Positions 47,401 to 59,400 of a stretch of 64,000 bases of DNA are shown here, in pieces. The notes under the pieces were generated by a model that saw only the letters and a program-made list of their open reading frames with translations, searched no databases and had not been told where the DNA came from. How positions within the stretch are numbered: the stretch's first letter is position 1; each line of letters opens with the position of its first letter. This stretch comes from Phlebotomus papatasi (lineage: Eukaryota > Arthropoda > Insecta > Diptera > Psychodidae): assembly GCF_024763615.1 (NCBI RefSeq), contig NC_077223.1:14756001-14820000 (forward strand), written 5' to 3'. The translations under genes were made by a program, and so were the position numbers.

Positions 47401-50400
47401 TTTCTGGTGTGTCTGAAAATAAATACAAATCTCTAGGAAAAGCTTCGATAAATCTAAATTTTGGATCTAATGTTATAATAAATTGTAAACTTCACATAGT
47501 TGATGAAAATTTTCCATTGCCAATTGATGCAATTTTAGGAAGAGATTTCCTTACAAATTTCAATTGTGTCGTTGATTTTAAAGATTGGAAATTCAAATTC
47601 GTTAGAAATGGCTCATATATTTCTTTACCACTTTTTGATTACATTGATGATGATGAATTTATTATACCACCACGATGTGAAGTTGTTCGGAGATTAAATA
47701 TACAACCTAAAGAGGATTCAATCATATTGTCTACACATATTCAAGATGGTGTTATGTCAGGAAATTGCATCATACGTGATACTGCGTATGTACGTTTCGT
47801 TAACACTACCGAACAAAATGTCATTATAAAGGATTTTCATCCCGAAATCGAACCACTTTCAAATTATAATATCATCGAACTTAAAAATAAAACACTAAAT
47901 TTAGAAGATCAATCAAGAATTTCAAAATTGCTTAAAGAATTAAATTTTTCAAATGTTCCAGAGTATGCTAAAGACTCTCTTTTTAAAATTTGTGCAGAAT
48001 ATAACGATATTTTTCATTTATCCTCTGACAAATTAACTTGCAATAATTTTTACAGACAAGAAATTAAAACGAATAATAAAAATCCGGTCTAGGGGGAGGC
48101 TTTGAACTTTCGCACACAAAAATGATGTTCAAATTCAGTGATTTTTTCTGACTACCATGCAAACTGTATGGATTCTCCAACTATGCCAAAAAAATGTCTT
48201 ACTTATAAGGTTTATAATCCCACCAAACAATATTCCAGGAAATCCTTAGATTTTCCTCCAGAGGAAAATGAAAATTTAATGGCGATTTATCCGATAGATG
48301 AATCAAGTTTCTATTATCGCACACGATTCACGCCATCATTGAACACCCCATTTTCACCGTAAATTTTGCACCGGACACTAAAAGTTGCACATCATTGTTT
48401 AAAGGGAACTCTAATCTACTTGATTAAACCATTTTTATATAGAATAAAACATTTTAATATCACTTTTTTGGAACTTTTCTGAGAGATGTTTTATTGACAT
48501 TAAAAACCATTTTTTTGATTGGTTCTACGAGAATTTCACTCCGGAAACGGTTAAATCTGATGAATACTTTCTTAAAAAGTCCAAATATCACCAAATTTAC
48601 ACGAATCAATAAGTTTTTAAAGCTAAAAATTGACTAAAACTCTGCAAGCGAGAAGACCACACAAGATTCCACCATTCCTCACGGAGCCGGATATGCACAA
48701 AAACGTTTGAATGTGCATCGCATTGAAGATTTCTCTGTTCCTGCAGCTGAAGGAATCGGGATTTAGCACAGATATTGAGCTTCAGCAGGTGAACAAGCTA
48801 AAATTTTCACAAAACATCTTCTTACGGACATAATTTCTTTTCTTTGTCATGCAAAACAACACAATAGTGAGGTTATGTCAAAGATTGTCAAAAAACCAGT
48901 TGTAAACTGTATGAGCTTATTGCAGATGTGATTCTTTCATTGCACATTCAGTTTGTGCAAGCTTGAAAAATATTTTTATATCAAAGAAATGCAAAATTGC
49001 TTAATAATTACTCAACTGCAGCCTATTTGAGTCAAATTACTTCTTGTTTATCAACTTTACGATTTTTAAGTTTTCCTTTTTAGTGGTGGATCAAATCGGT
49101 AGATTACAATAGATGTGAATATGAGGGATCGTATCTAAAATGAAGTTTCCTGGAAAATATCTGAAAGAAGCAGTCTTCTATGTGCGATCGATGAATCTGA
49201 GTCAAGTTTGTGAATTTTGTTCCACCCACAAAAAGTGCCTGTTCAGCCTAAAAGATTTTTACATAAATCTGATTCCTAATAACCCTTCTACCCTTTGTGA
49301 TAGTAGTTTTTCAGAAAAGTGATATTAATTCTGCACAATCGTATGAAATATTGCACAGCAAAATTACAGTTTTGGACCTGTTTTTATTTTTTGTTTCCTG
49401 AAACTAGGAAAAAAGGATTAGACTCTCAATTTTTTCAGGAAAGATGGGATTTAAGGTTAGCTATTACAATATATAGCCATATGTGAGATTTATAAAGGAA
49501 TATGGGAGAAATATGAAGTGTCTGAAGGTAGCGTATGTGCGAACGATCAAAGCCTCCCCCTATATAAAAAATTACAGAATTCCTCAAACCCAAATCCCGG
49601 AAGTTAATTCTCAAGTTCAAGACTTATTGAACAATGGATTGATAGAACCTTCGGTGAGTCCTTACAACTCTCCGTTGCTGTTAGTCCCGAAAAAGGCAGA
49701 GAATGGACAGAAAAAATGGCGTTTAGTTTTGGACTATCGGTCGGTTAATAAAAATATAGTCGCAGATAAATTTCCATTGCCACGCATCGACGAGATCCTA
49801 GATGGACTCGGAAGAGCTAAATTTTTCACGACTTTAGATCTGTCAAGCTCATTTCATCAAATAGAAATTGAAAGCTCTTCACGACCCATTACTGCATTTA
49901 CTGCTAATGGAAATCATTATCAGTTTTGTAGATTACCTTTCGGCTTAAAAATTTCAGCAAACAGTTTTCAAAGGATGATAAGCATTGCTATGAGTGGATT
50001 ATGTCCTGAAAGTTCATTTTTATACATTGACGACATCATTGTTTTTGGATGTAGTATCAAACATCACAATGAGAATTTATGTAAAGTTTTTGAACGCCTA
50101 CGGAAGTATAATTTGAAATTGAATCCAAAGAAATGTAACTTCCTTAATTTTGAAGTGACTTACTTAGGCCATAAAATTTCTCATTTGGGTATCTCACCCG
50201 ATCCAAAAAAGTATGACGTCATCAAAGTGTATCCGAGACCAACAAACAAAGATGAAGTGCGAAGGTTTGTAGCCTTCTGCAATTACTACAGAAGATTTAT
50301 CAAAAAACTTCGCAGAAATTTGTGTTCCATTAAATAATTTATTAAAAAAGAATGTTAAATTTATTTGGTCTTCGGAGTGTGAAAATTCATTTTTAAAATT

Positions 50401-53400
50401 AAAAGAAAAATTGATGAATAAAACCATATTACATTATCCTGACCCGTCTAAATCTTTTACACTTACTACCGACAGTTCAAACTTTGCGTTTGGAGCTATT
50501 CTTTCTCAAGGAGATAAAGTAATTGCATTTGCCAGTAAAAGCTTGAATAAACATGAAATCAACAAGCCTATCATTGAGAAGGAATTACTCGCGATACACT
50601 GGGCAATAAATTATTTCAAACCGTATCTCTATGGAAGAAAATTTTTAGTAATAACGGATCACAGACCATTGGTTGGATTATTTTCACATCGTAATCCTTC
50701 TACAAAATTAACAAATATCCGTTTAGATTTATCAGAGTACGATTTTGAAGTAATATATAAGCCTGGATCAGAAAATCCCGCAGACGCTTTAAGTAGGATA
50801 GTGGTGGATACAGATTACTTAAAGTCCCTTATACCAGAAAATTCAGTAAGGGTGATAACTCGTTCAATGGCTCGTAATCAGAATTTGCCATCTATTTCTA
50901 CACCTGATATGAATTCTTGCGTTACAGAGGTACAGCCTGATCACCTGTATATCTGGGAATGCACATCTCAAACTGAAATTAAAAATTTGACCAGAATTCA
51001 ATTTCACATTTGTCATAATAATCAAGAAAATAAAGTTGATGTTGAAATATCAAATCTCGCGAGAACCAAAAAGAATATAAAAATTATACACGTGTATTGC
51101 ACTATAAATATTATGCGGATGCGCCTAAGGGACATCTTGAAAATTATTTATAAAGAAATGAATGATGAGGGCATAAATAATAATAAAATAGCGCTATCTA
51201 AAAAAGATGAAATGTTTGACTACTTCCGAGTAGCCGAATTTAAAGAGCATGTTCAAACAATTCAAAAAGATAATAACGATGCATCGAAAATAAAAATTAT
51301 TTTATATAACCCTCCATTAAAAGTGCAAGAAAAAGACAAAATGCTTGAAATTATTAAAGAATACCATGATTCGCCTTTGGATGGACACTTTGGTGTATTG
51401 AAAACTTTTAAGAAAATAAAAGAACATTATGAATGGAGAAATATGAAACAAATGATTAAAGCACATGTTAAAGCTTGCTTAAAATGTACTTTAAATAAAA
51501 CAACAAGACATACTAAAGAAAAATGGACACATACAGATACGGCTTCATCTAGTTTCGAAGTAGTAGAAGTAGATTTAATTGGTCCTTTAGAAACTACTCA
51601 AAATTATAATAAATATGCTTTGACAATTCAATGTACATTAACTAAATTTCTTGAAATTATTCCTTTAAAATCGAAAGAAGCAAATGACGTTGCAAGAGCA
51701 ATGGTTGAAAATTTTATTCTTAAGTTTGGAAATTTTAAAATTTTAAAATCAGATTTAGGAAAAGAATTTGTTAATGATATTTTCAAAAATATTTGTGAAA
51801 TTTTATCTTTGAAACATGTTACATCTACTGCATATCACCACCAAAGTCTAGGAATCATAGAACGTAGTCATAGGGTGTTGAAATCGTATCTTTTGAACTT
51901 TTGCGAAAGGGGTGAATGGGATAAGTGGATACCATATTTTGTATCTGCATATAACATCACACCTCATACAGATACGAATTACACACCTTATGAACTCATT
52001 TTTGGTAAACTATTTAATTCAATCAATTATTCAGCAAATAGAATGCCAATATATAATCTAGACTCTTACGCAAATGAATTGAAGGTTAGATTACATGAAG
52101 CACATCAAAAAGCTAAAGAAATGTTAGATGATGTTAAACAAAAGAGAATTTTAAAACAAAATAGAGAACCAGTAGATTTTAGAGTAAATGATAAAGTAGT
52201 AATTAAGAATGAAAGTTTAATAAGATTTAGTAATCCATATTTAGGTCCATATGTAATTTTAGAAAGACTAGGATGTAATAGTAGAATAAAGAATGTTAAT
52301 ACTGGAAAGATAAGTTTAGTTCATAATGATAGACTTAAGCTATATATGCGTGAATGAAAATAAAAACTTATTAATTGTTAATTGTAATATAAATAAGATT
52401 AAAATTATGTAAAACGAAGAAATCAAAATTCAAAATTTAAAAATTCAAAATTTATAAATTCAAATCTTAAGGGTGAGGGTGTAGTGATCAGCAAATTATT
52501 ATGAATTGTTGTCACTGCAATTTTATGTATTAAAAGAGAGAAGAAATAAATTTGGTCATTCAGTTTGGCGTTATCGAGGAAACAGAGTGTTTTATTAAGC
52601 AACTTCTTTGCGCGCACCACAAAATACAAAATGGTCAAAAATGGTCCAGTGCATAAAAATAAAAATTAAATACAAACAAAATAAAAAGCCATTAAAAGTA
52701 GTAAAAATAATCATGCAAAATCCGTATTTCTTTTACAAATAGCTCAATTTAAAGTTGCAAAATAAAACTATTTTTTATATTAATTTTTTCGGACATTATA
52801 TTCTCTGATATTATACACGCTTAGCCCTATCCTTGGCCCTATCCCTATGGGTTAAGTTCTCCAATTCCTTGTCAGTCAAAATTTTTTACAAAATTTTGAC
52901 TTAGGATTGGATATAGAAAAATGATTCATTAGATTCTGAAAAACCAATATTTAAGATTTTGAGACCTTTGCGAATTGGGCTAAACCTAGTCTTACGACCA
53001 TTTTAGATTTAAAGGCCTTACTAGTTCTTGAAGATTGTACACCATTCAAAGGCGTCTTACATTCTCTTTAATGAAGAACAAAATTCTCAGTAGAAACGGA
53101 ATTATGGCCGCATATAGCTTCCAATAAGTGACACAAATAGTTTTGCCTAGATTAAGGCAAAAAGCAGATTTTTAGCAAAATTATAACCATTTTAGTAAAT
53201 ACCCAAAGAAAAATTTAAAAAAAAATATTGAAAATGTATTCTTTTGCTTAAATTGTTTGCTCTCCAAGATATTTTTAACCCGTGAAAGGCTTGGATAGAT
53301 CAATTGTCCGAACAATTGAGGCGCTCGGAGCAAAAAAAACTCTATGTCGTATGCATTTCCCTATTAAAATAGCGTTTTTTTTTTGCTCTGAGCTCCTCAA

Positions 53401-56400
53401 TTAATGATTCGAATTAACTTCCGACGTTATCACAAAAACAGGTCCTAGTAAAAATTCCGAAAGCCAAAATTCTGAACCCCAAAATTCCGAAAGGTTCAAA
53501 ATTCGAAAAACCAAAACTATGAAAAGGCCAAAATTCCGAAAGCGAAAATTCCGAATGGGCCGAAATCTTGAGTAGCCAAAATCCGGAACAGGGAGAAGTG
53601 GAGCACCTTTAAAATAAGGCAGCTGTGAAATTGGACATTTTCTCCTGTTTACTTTTTTAATGGAATTGAGCCTTACCATAATGTAATTTAAATTCGAAAT
53701 TGGTTTATGGATCTAAATTACATCATGATAAGGTTCAGTTTTGTTTAAAATCTCGAAAGCTAAAATCCCGAATGGGGGAAAATTATGAATAGGTCATAAT
53801 CCGGAATTCAAAATTCCGATCACCAAAATTCCGAAAGGGTTAAATTCCGAAAACCAAATAACCGAATTCTTAAAATTGTCAAAGCTATTCCCATTAGTGC
53901 ACCCGTTCTTGTTGGAGGCAAAGGTGTTTTGACCTTTTCAGGATTTTGGAGTTCGGGATTCTGGCTGCCACCGAAAGCACAATGGTGATTTCTGCACATC
54001 TTGAATATCTTCAAACAAAATTAATTTTTTAAATGTAATTTTGCTAGTCAAATGAATACCCCTTTAACATCCGTTTGAATTGGTTCGTGCGTAGGCAAAA
54101 AACATTTTTTTGCCTCAAAAACTATTGGCGACAGTATTGAGTGAGAAAAAATTAGCAAGAAATTTGAATAAAATTCAAGGTTGTTCGTTCAATAAGTGCA
54201 TTAAAAATCTGGCAAGATCTGAGCAAAAAAATAAGCAACACCATCATAGTCAAACAAACCTCAGATAAATGACTGAATTCAGAGCTTTGGACACTCTCAA
54301 CAGTTTCAATCGCCTTCTGTTCATCGACAATCTCATTCGTGGATTCGGCAACTAGTTCAGGATGCCAAAACTTGAGAATTTTGTAGAATGTAAGGATGAG
54401 TTTTGAATCAATAACTACGGAATTATCCGAGGAGATGATGTGTCTGAATTGAAGGGCACGATCGAGGGATGTTACAATAATTGTCCAATCAACATCTGTG
54501 AGCATCTCAAATGCAATTCTTGGACTTGGTTGATTGTAGATACTCAGGAAATTTCTCATGATTTTGTAGTTTCTCGGATTGGACGTTGAAGAGAACTTCA
54601 TTGTCGTAACCTTTGAAAATGTCAATGTCCTGGATGTGACAGAAACTTCCTGAGAGACTGTCTTTGAATGATAATTAGAAATTTTCGCCATGAGAGTGCT
54701 TTTGGGATTTTTCTGCAGAATAACAGATAAATCATTGGATTTTCCATATTTTTCTGCTAATAATTTCTTTCCATAAACCTTTCCATTATCCATGAAAATT
54801 TTTGTATTTGAATACATTGCATTTGTAGACTTTTTAGGACATTTTGTATTGATTTTCTTCACTTTTTGCACTTCAAATGACTTCTTTTGATCATTGAAAC
54901 CCTTTTCAAATCTTGTGGTCCCAGTTTTAATGGTCAAGTTCATTAGACTGTGAATTAAAATTGCACCATCAACTGTTAAAATGTTCTCATTGATGGCTTG
55001 TTCATAGGAAATGACCTCATTTTGCCCTCCACGGACGAGTCCAGTGTCAATGTCGAGCATTTCCTCACGAATCATGCTGAGTATTGATTTTCCCGCCAAT
55101 ATTTTAAGCCTCCTCGTGAGAATTTCCATTAGATCTCGCCGCAAAATCAATCCGAGGTCAATGCAATCAACTAAATTTATATCTTTTCCATGATATTTCA
55201 GCATAAATTCACTGTCTCGCCTAAGATCCAGTATATGGCGCTCAATAGCCTCCCTGAGTGATAAAAATGTCTCAAGATGCCGAAACAAGGGTACATTGAA
55301 GATACTTTTGTGTTCAACCGACACCAAAAATCCATAATCAATAGCTTGAGAAATGGTCAGAATATCACCTGACACTGTATTAATGAATCTTCCTGTGCTC
55401 ATTTCAATAATTCCAAGGTCTATAGCCACAGTCAGCGTCACATAATCACCCGAATCCACCTTTAAGATACTCTTGAGGTGACTTCCATCCAATACTCCGG
55501 CTTCCATGGCTTGTTTCAATGTCAACTTGCGCTTCCGGAGCGGTGATAATATTTCTGTATTGCTCACCATCCATCTTTCCTCAAGTAAATCCTTAAAAGT
55601 CCTTGGCTTCCGTATAAAATACTTCTTTCCAGCCAATACAAATGGGATTTTCTCATTCCCCTCAAAATCTATGAAAAATCCCTCAAAGGCATCCACAATG
55701 CCACGTTGAATCGCCTCTACAATTGTCACCTTAACATCTGCTTTTGTATCAACAATTTCCTGAATATTTGGATCAATAATCCCTCCTTCAATTGCGCCCC
55801 CCAAACTCAATCTCCTTCCGGTAATTCTATCCAAGATTTCACCATTTTCATTCACCAATTCCTGTGCCAGAGCATCTGCCAAGGATATCCTTACTGGTAC
55901 AATTCTAAACTTTTTGATCCTCAATGTGGACGGCGAGACAGCCACTCCCAGCTTCTCAATTTCCACTTTGTTTGTAGACGCGGAAAACACTTTTTCAGGC
56001 ATATTCGTTTGTTCTTTTTCTTTCTTTTTTTTTCCTAGAACTATTCACTTCTATGTGAGAGAGTCTGCAAGATATCCTAAATTGCATCGATAAGTGAAAA
56101 TTGATTTTCCGTCATAGTGAATTACAAGGGGCATTTAACTCAACCATTCAAGGATAAAGCTCTACTGTAAATACATTATTCGAATAACTCAAGTTATTTT
56201 AAGAGCTCATGCAACTCTTTCTCTCATCTTCTAAGAAAAAAGAAGATGAATTTATCATAAATCAAACGTTTCAAAAAATATGTATAACTTCTTAAACCCT
56301 AAACTACCCGATCTTTAGAAAAAGGAGTTTAAGAGTTTTAAAAATTAGAGGCCGAACTTTTAAAGATATCAAGTAACCGGTTAAAATTGGTAAGAAACAG

Positions 56401-59400
56401 ATAATTTTAATTTTTCAAGTTACAGAAATAAAAAAAATAGATATTTCTGCTTTGTTTAACATTCAAGTTTTTTTTTTGTTAAAATATAAATACAAGTATG
56501 AACTCATTCATTGAGTTTCTTTATCTAAAAGTGGCTTTATCACTTAGATTATATTTGTTTCATTTTTAATGCTTCTACAATGATATCTTGAAAACATTCC
56601 GATAGTAAACTTATCATACAATCTTCCTCTGACATGTTACAAAAATAAGGATTGAATCACATTGACCGTTAAATGGGTTTCAGTTTCAGATTTCAGACTA
56701 GAAGTTTTGCCCAGTTCCTGAATAACTATACCCTAAATAAGAAAACAATTTTAATATTGTTTTTTCTTTCTCAAAATCGGATGGGTTACTTGCCCTTAAC
56801 CTAGTGTTAAGTCAAAATTTCTCCAAGACTTGCCTGAAAAGTTAAGGGAAGTTAAGCCGTATGGCTAGACCTTAGGTCTGAAGCCCGTTTTAAATGCTTA
56901 GACGACTTTAAGCCTTAGGTTTAGGTATATGGCTTGACTTCCCTAACTTTTTTCAGGAAATATTTTTGGGAATACTTAAATTTTGGATATTAAGGGCAAG
57001 TGATCTGATGATGAAACTGCACTAAATCTCCGGTCTGAAACTCGTATTACCGTCAAACCGCTTTTTTTTCTAAATTTGAGCTTCTCACAATTTTTAGTTA
57101 AATTTAAAAGTGATGAGATTGGATATTAAGGTCAAAATGATCCACTAGATCTTGAAAAGCTAATAAAATTGTTATTTATGATTTCAGAACCTTCGGTAAC
57201 TGGGCTGAACATTCAGTCTGAAGCCCGTATTACTGTCAAACCGTTTTTCCTTCTAAATTTGAGCTTCTTTACAACAATTCTTAGTTAAATTTTTAATGTT
57301 ATGATTGGATATTAAGGGCAAATGATTCACTGCTCTTGAGAAACTAGCACAATTGTTTGTTATTTAGGATTTCGGACCTTCGGAAACTAGGCCAAACTTC
57401 TGGTCTGACATCCGTATTACCGTCAAACCGTTTTTCCTTCTAGATTTGAGCTGGTTTATCACAATTCTTAGTTACATTTTAATGTGATAAAATTGGATAT
57501 TAAGGGTAACCAACTAGCTCTTGAGAAACTAACAAAATTGTTTACTTTTTAGGATTTCGGGATTCGGGACCTTTGGTAACTGGGCTAAACACTGGTATGA
57601 AACCCTTAATACGGACAAACCGTATTTTCTAAATTTAAGGTTTTTGCTCAGAGTCCCTAAATTGGTATTTATTTTTACAAAAACAGCAAAAATGAGTCAG
57701 TCTAAGAAACATGAACAAAGTTTCTAAGGAATTTTGACGATCAATGTAATTCACCCTTAAAACAGCTTCAAAAAATGATGATTTAAATGCCCCTTGTCAT
57801 TTTTTATCGCTTTAAATTTTTCTTCGTCGAAAATTATTTCTTTAGACTAGTATTATTATTTTTTTCCACGAATATATATGTAATCCGGCCGGGAACTTCA
57901 CGCTTCACTATTATCACACCAATTGGCGATGCGTATGAAATATACTGATAACATTTTCTTACAGTTGAATGTTGTGAGTACGAGAGAGAGAGTGAGTTAA
58001 AAACAGACTTGGCCGTACATTTTCACACAATATGGAACACACTATTGATTTTCAAGGAAAAATATGAGCAAAAAGACCAAAACGAAGTTCAAAAATTAAT
58101 TAAAATTCGCCTTTTTGGAGTATTCTTGGAGGTTCCACAATTAATTTTGAAATTTATATGATAATTAAGTCACAGTAAAACTTTTACGGATGAGAGATTA
58201 TGAATGGTCTTTTCTTTTGAGAGAGGTTTTTCCACTGTAAGGTGGATTGTTCAATGGATTGTCAAGAGACTACTGAGGAAAATTCTGCGAGCGCAGAAAA
58301 TTCTCGTATATATTGTGAATTTCTATCTCTCTCTCTCTGTCTTTTACATCTACATCCAAAGGCTATTTTCCGACTGAAAATTTTCGTATTTGTGAGAGAA
58401 TGATCCACGTGACTTGGACTTTTCTCATGACGAAGACAATATTGTCATTTAAATTGGGAGAAATTGAGGGAAATCAATACCCCAAAAAGAGAGATACTCC
58501 ATTGAGATATAACCCCTTGAATTAGCCGGAATAGCTATGGATATTGGAATGTTAACGATGAGTGGCGTAATCGCGATGGAAAAAAGAAATGATGTCACAC
58601 ACACGATAAACTACTTAGAAGTAAGAAAAAAAAGTGGGCAAATATATGACGAAAGAATTAACTATTGAGATAGTTGCGTTGTTCCTCGAAAAAGGGGTCT
58701 TTTTATAGAATATTTCACGGTTTTGCTAACTCTCTCTCTCTCTCTCTGCCTCAATTAAACCCGGAAAATCTTTAATATTGTTTTTTTCTTCTTTGAAGTG
58801 GTTCTTTCGGCCGAAAAAATCTTCACTAAACCATATCGAATCTTTTTTAATTTGCAGCAATATTTTGAAATTTTTTTTTCAACCATTTATCCAAGTGAGG
58901 AGCTAAAAAACCGTTCACGGAGGTAAAAAGACACGATAAAGTAGCAAGAAAGTTGACAGAGTACTGAAATGTTATTCGCTCACTCAAATGTCTCATTCCC
59001 ACGCAAATACACTTGGGCAAATTCAACAATACACTCAGAAGAATATCTGCTCCCCAAATTCACATACATATAGCCCCCAAACACTCTCACTCTCAAAATA
59101 AGCCCCACTCAAACACACTTCCCCTGCTGCCTATCTAGCTTTTTTTTTTAAAGAAATGATAATAGGTAAGCTCTATAAGTAAAGGGGTATTTATCTTTTG
59201 ACCATCTATAATCAAAGGAATTATTGTTTTTCAAATAGTTTGTTTTATTTTACTAAAAATCCAAATACCTTTTGACTAATTTAAATAACATCTAGGGGAA
59301 AGGCTCATAATTTTGTCCAGTTTCTTATTCTGGACATTTTAAGGATAAAATTGGACACTAAAAATAAATTGATTAAAATGATGGATTTTTATTCCAATAT

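Larger units (their letters stand above)
48090..49562 (+). mobile_element. 1.47-kb TA-flanked DNA element, copy 2 (inserted in pol)
   Basis: GGGGGAGGCTTTGA and TCAAAGCCTCCCCC ends with TA at 48,090-48,091 and 49,561-49,562. It is homologous along its length to 11,458-12,926. Removal of the element and one TA would leave the flanking pol codons in phase, so the TA duplication is well supported. It carries ORF a and ORF b as in copy 1 and lies in the pol sense direction. Confidence 0.88.
42768..52621 (+). mobile_element. Gypsy-type LTR retroelement, 9.85 kb with two nested inserts
   Basis: Two 142-bp LTRs (TGTAGTGATC...GCACCACA) appear identical base for base and are flanked by a 4-bp AAAT duplication. 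A primer-binding-like TGGCGATCC follows the left LTR, and a purine tract precedes the right one. The order is two small membrane ORFs, gag, protease, reverse transcriptase, RNase H and integrase, with no envelope-like ORF, typical of Ty3/gypsy (Metaviridae). It lies antisense to shot in an intron. Breaks: a 1.8-kb element in gag, a 1.47-kb element ahead of RT, and a one-base slip after RT. Without inserts it is about 6.55 kb. The clade is uncertain: the gag lacks a CCHC knuckle. Confidence 0.92.
40599..54261 (-). other. Large shot intron hosting the LTR retroelement
   Basis: No host exon was found between 40.6 and 54.26 kb. From 40.6 to 42.7 kb are small repeats, from 42.77 to 52.62 kb the LTR element, and from 52.63 to 54.1 kb further repeats including a unit related to the 57-kb tandem array (about 52,870-53,010). 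Confidence 0.75.

Noticed and set aside
52358..52479. Possible envelope gene after pol
   Set aside because: Only about 120 bases separate the pol stop from the 3' LTR, so no env fits.
54152..54261. Hydrophobic C-terminal extension of the plakin-repeat frame (possible membrane anchor)
   Set aside because: It begins exactly after a plausible GAG|GTTTGT donor that fits the phase of the next exon, so it is more likely intron read-through. A retained-intron isoform cannot be excluded.
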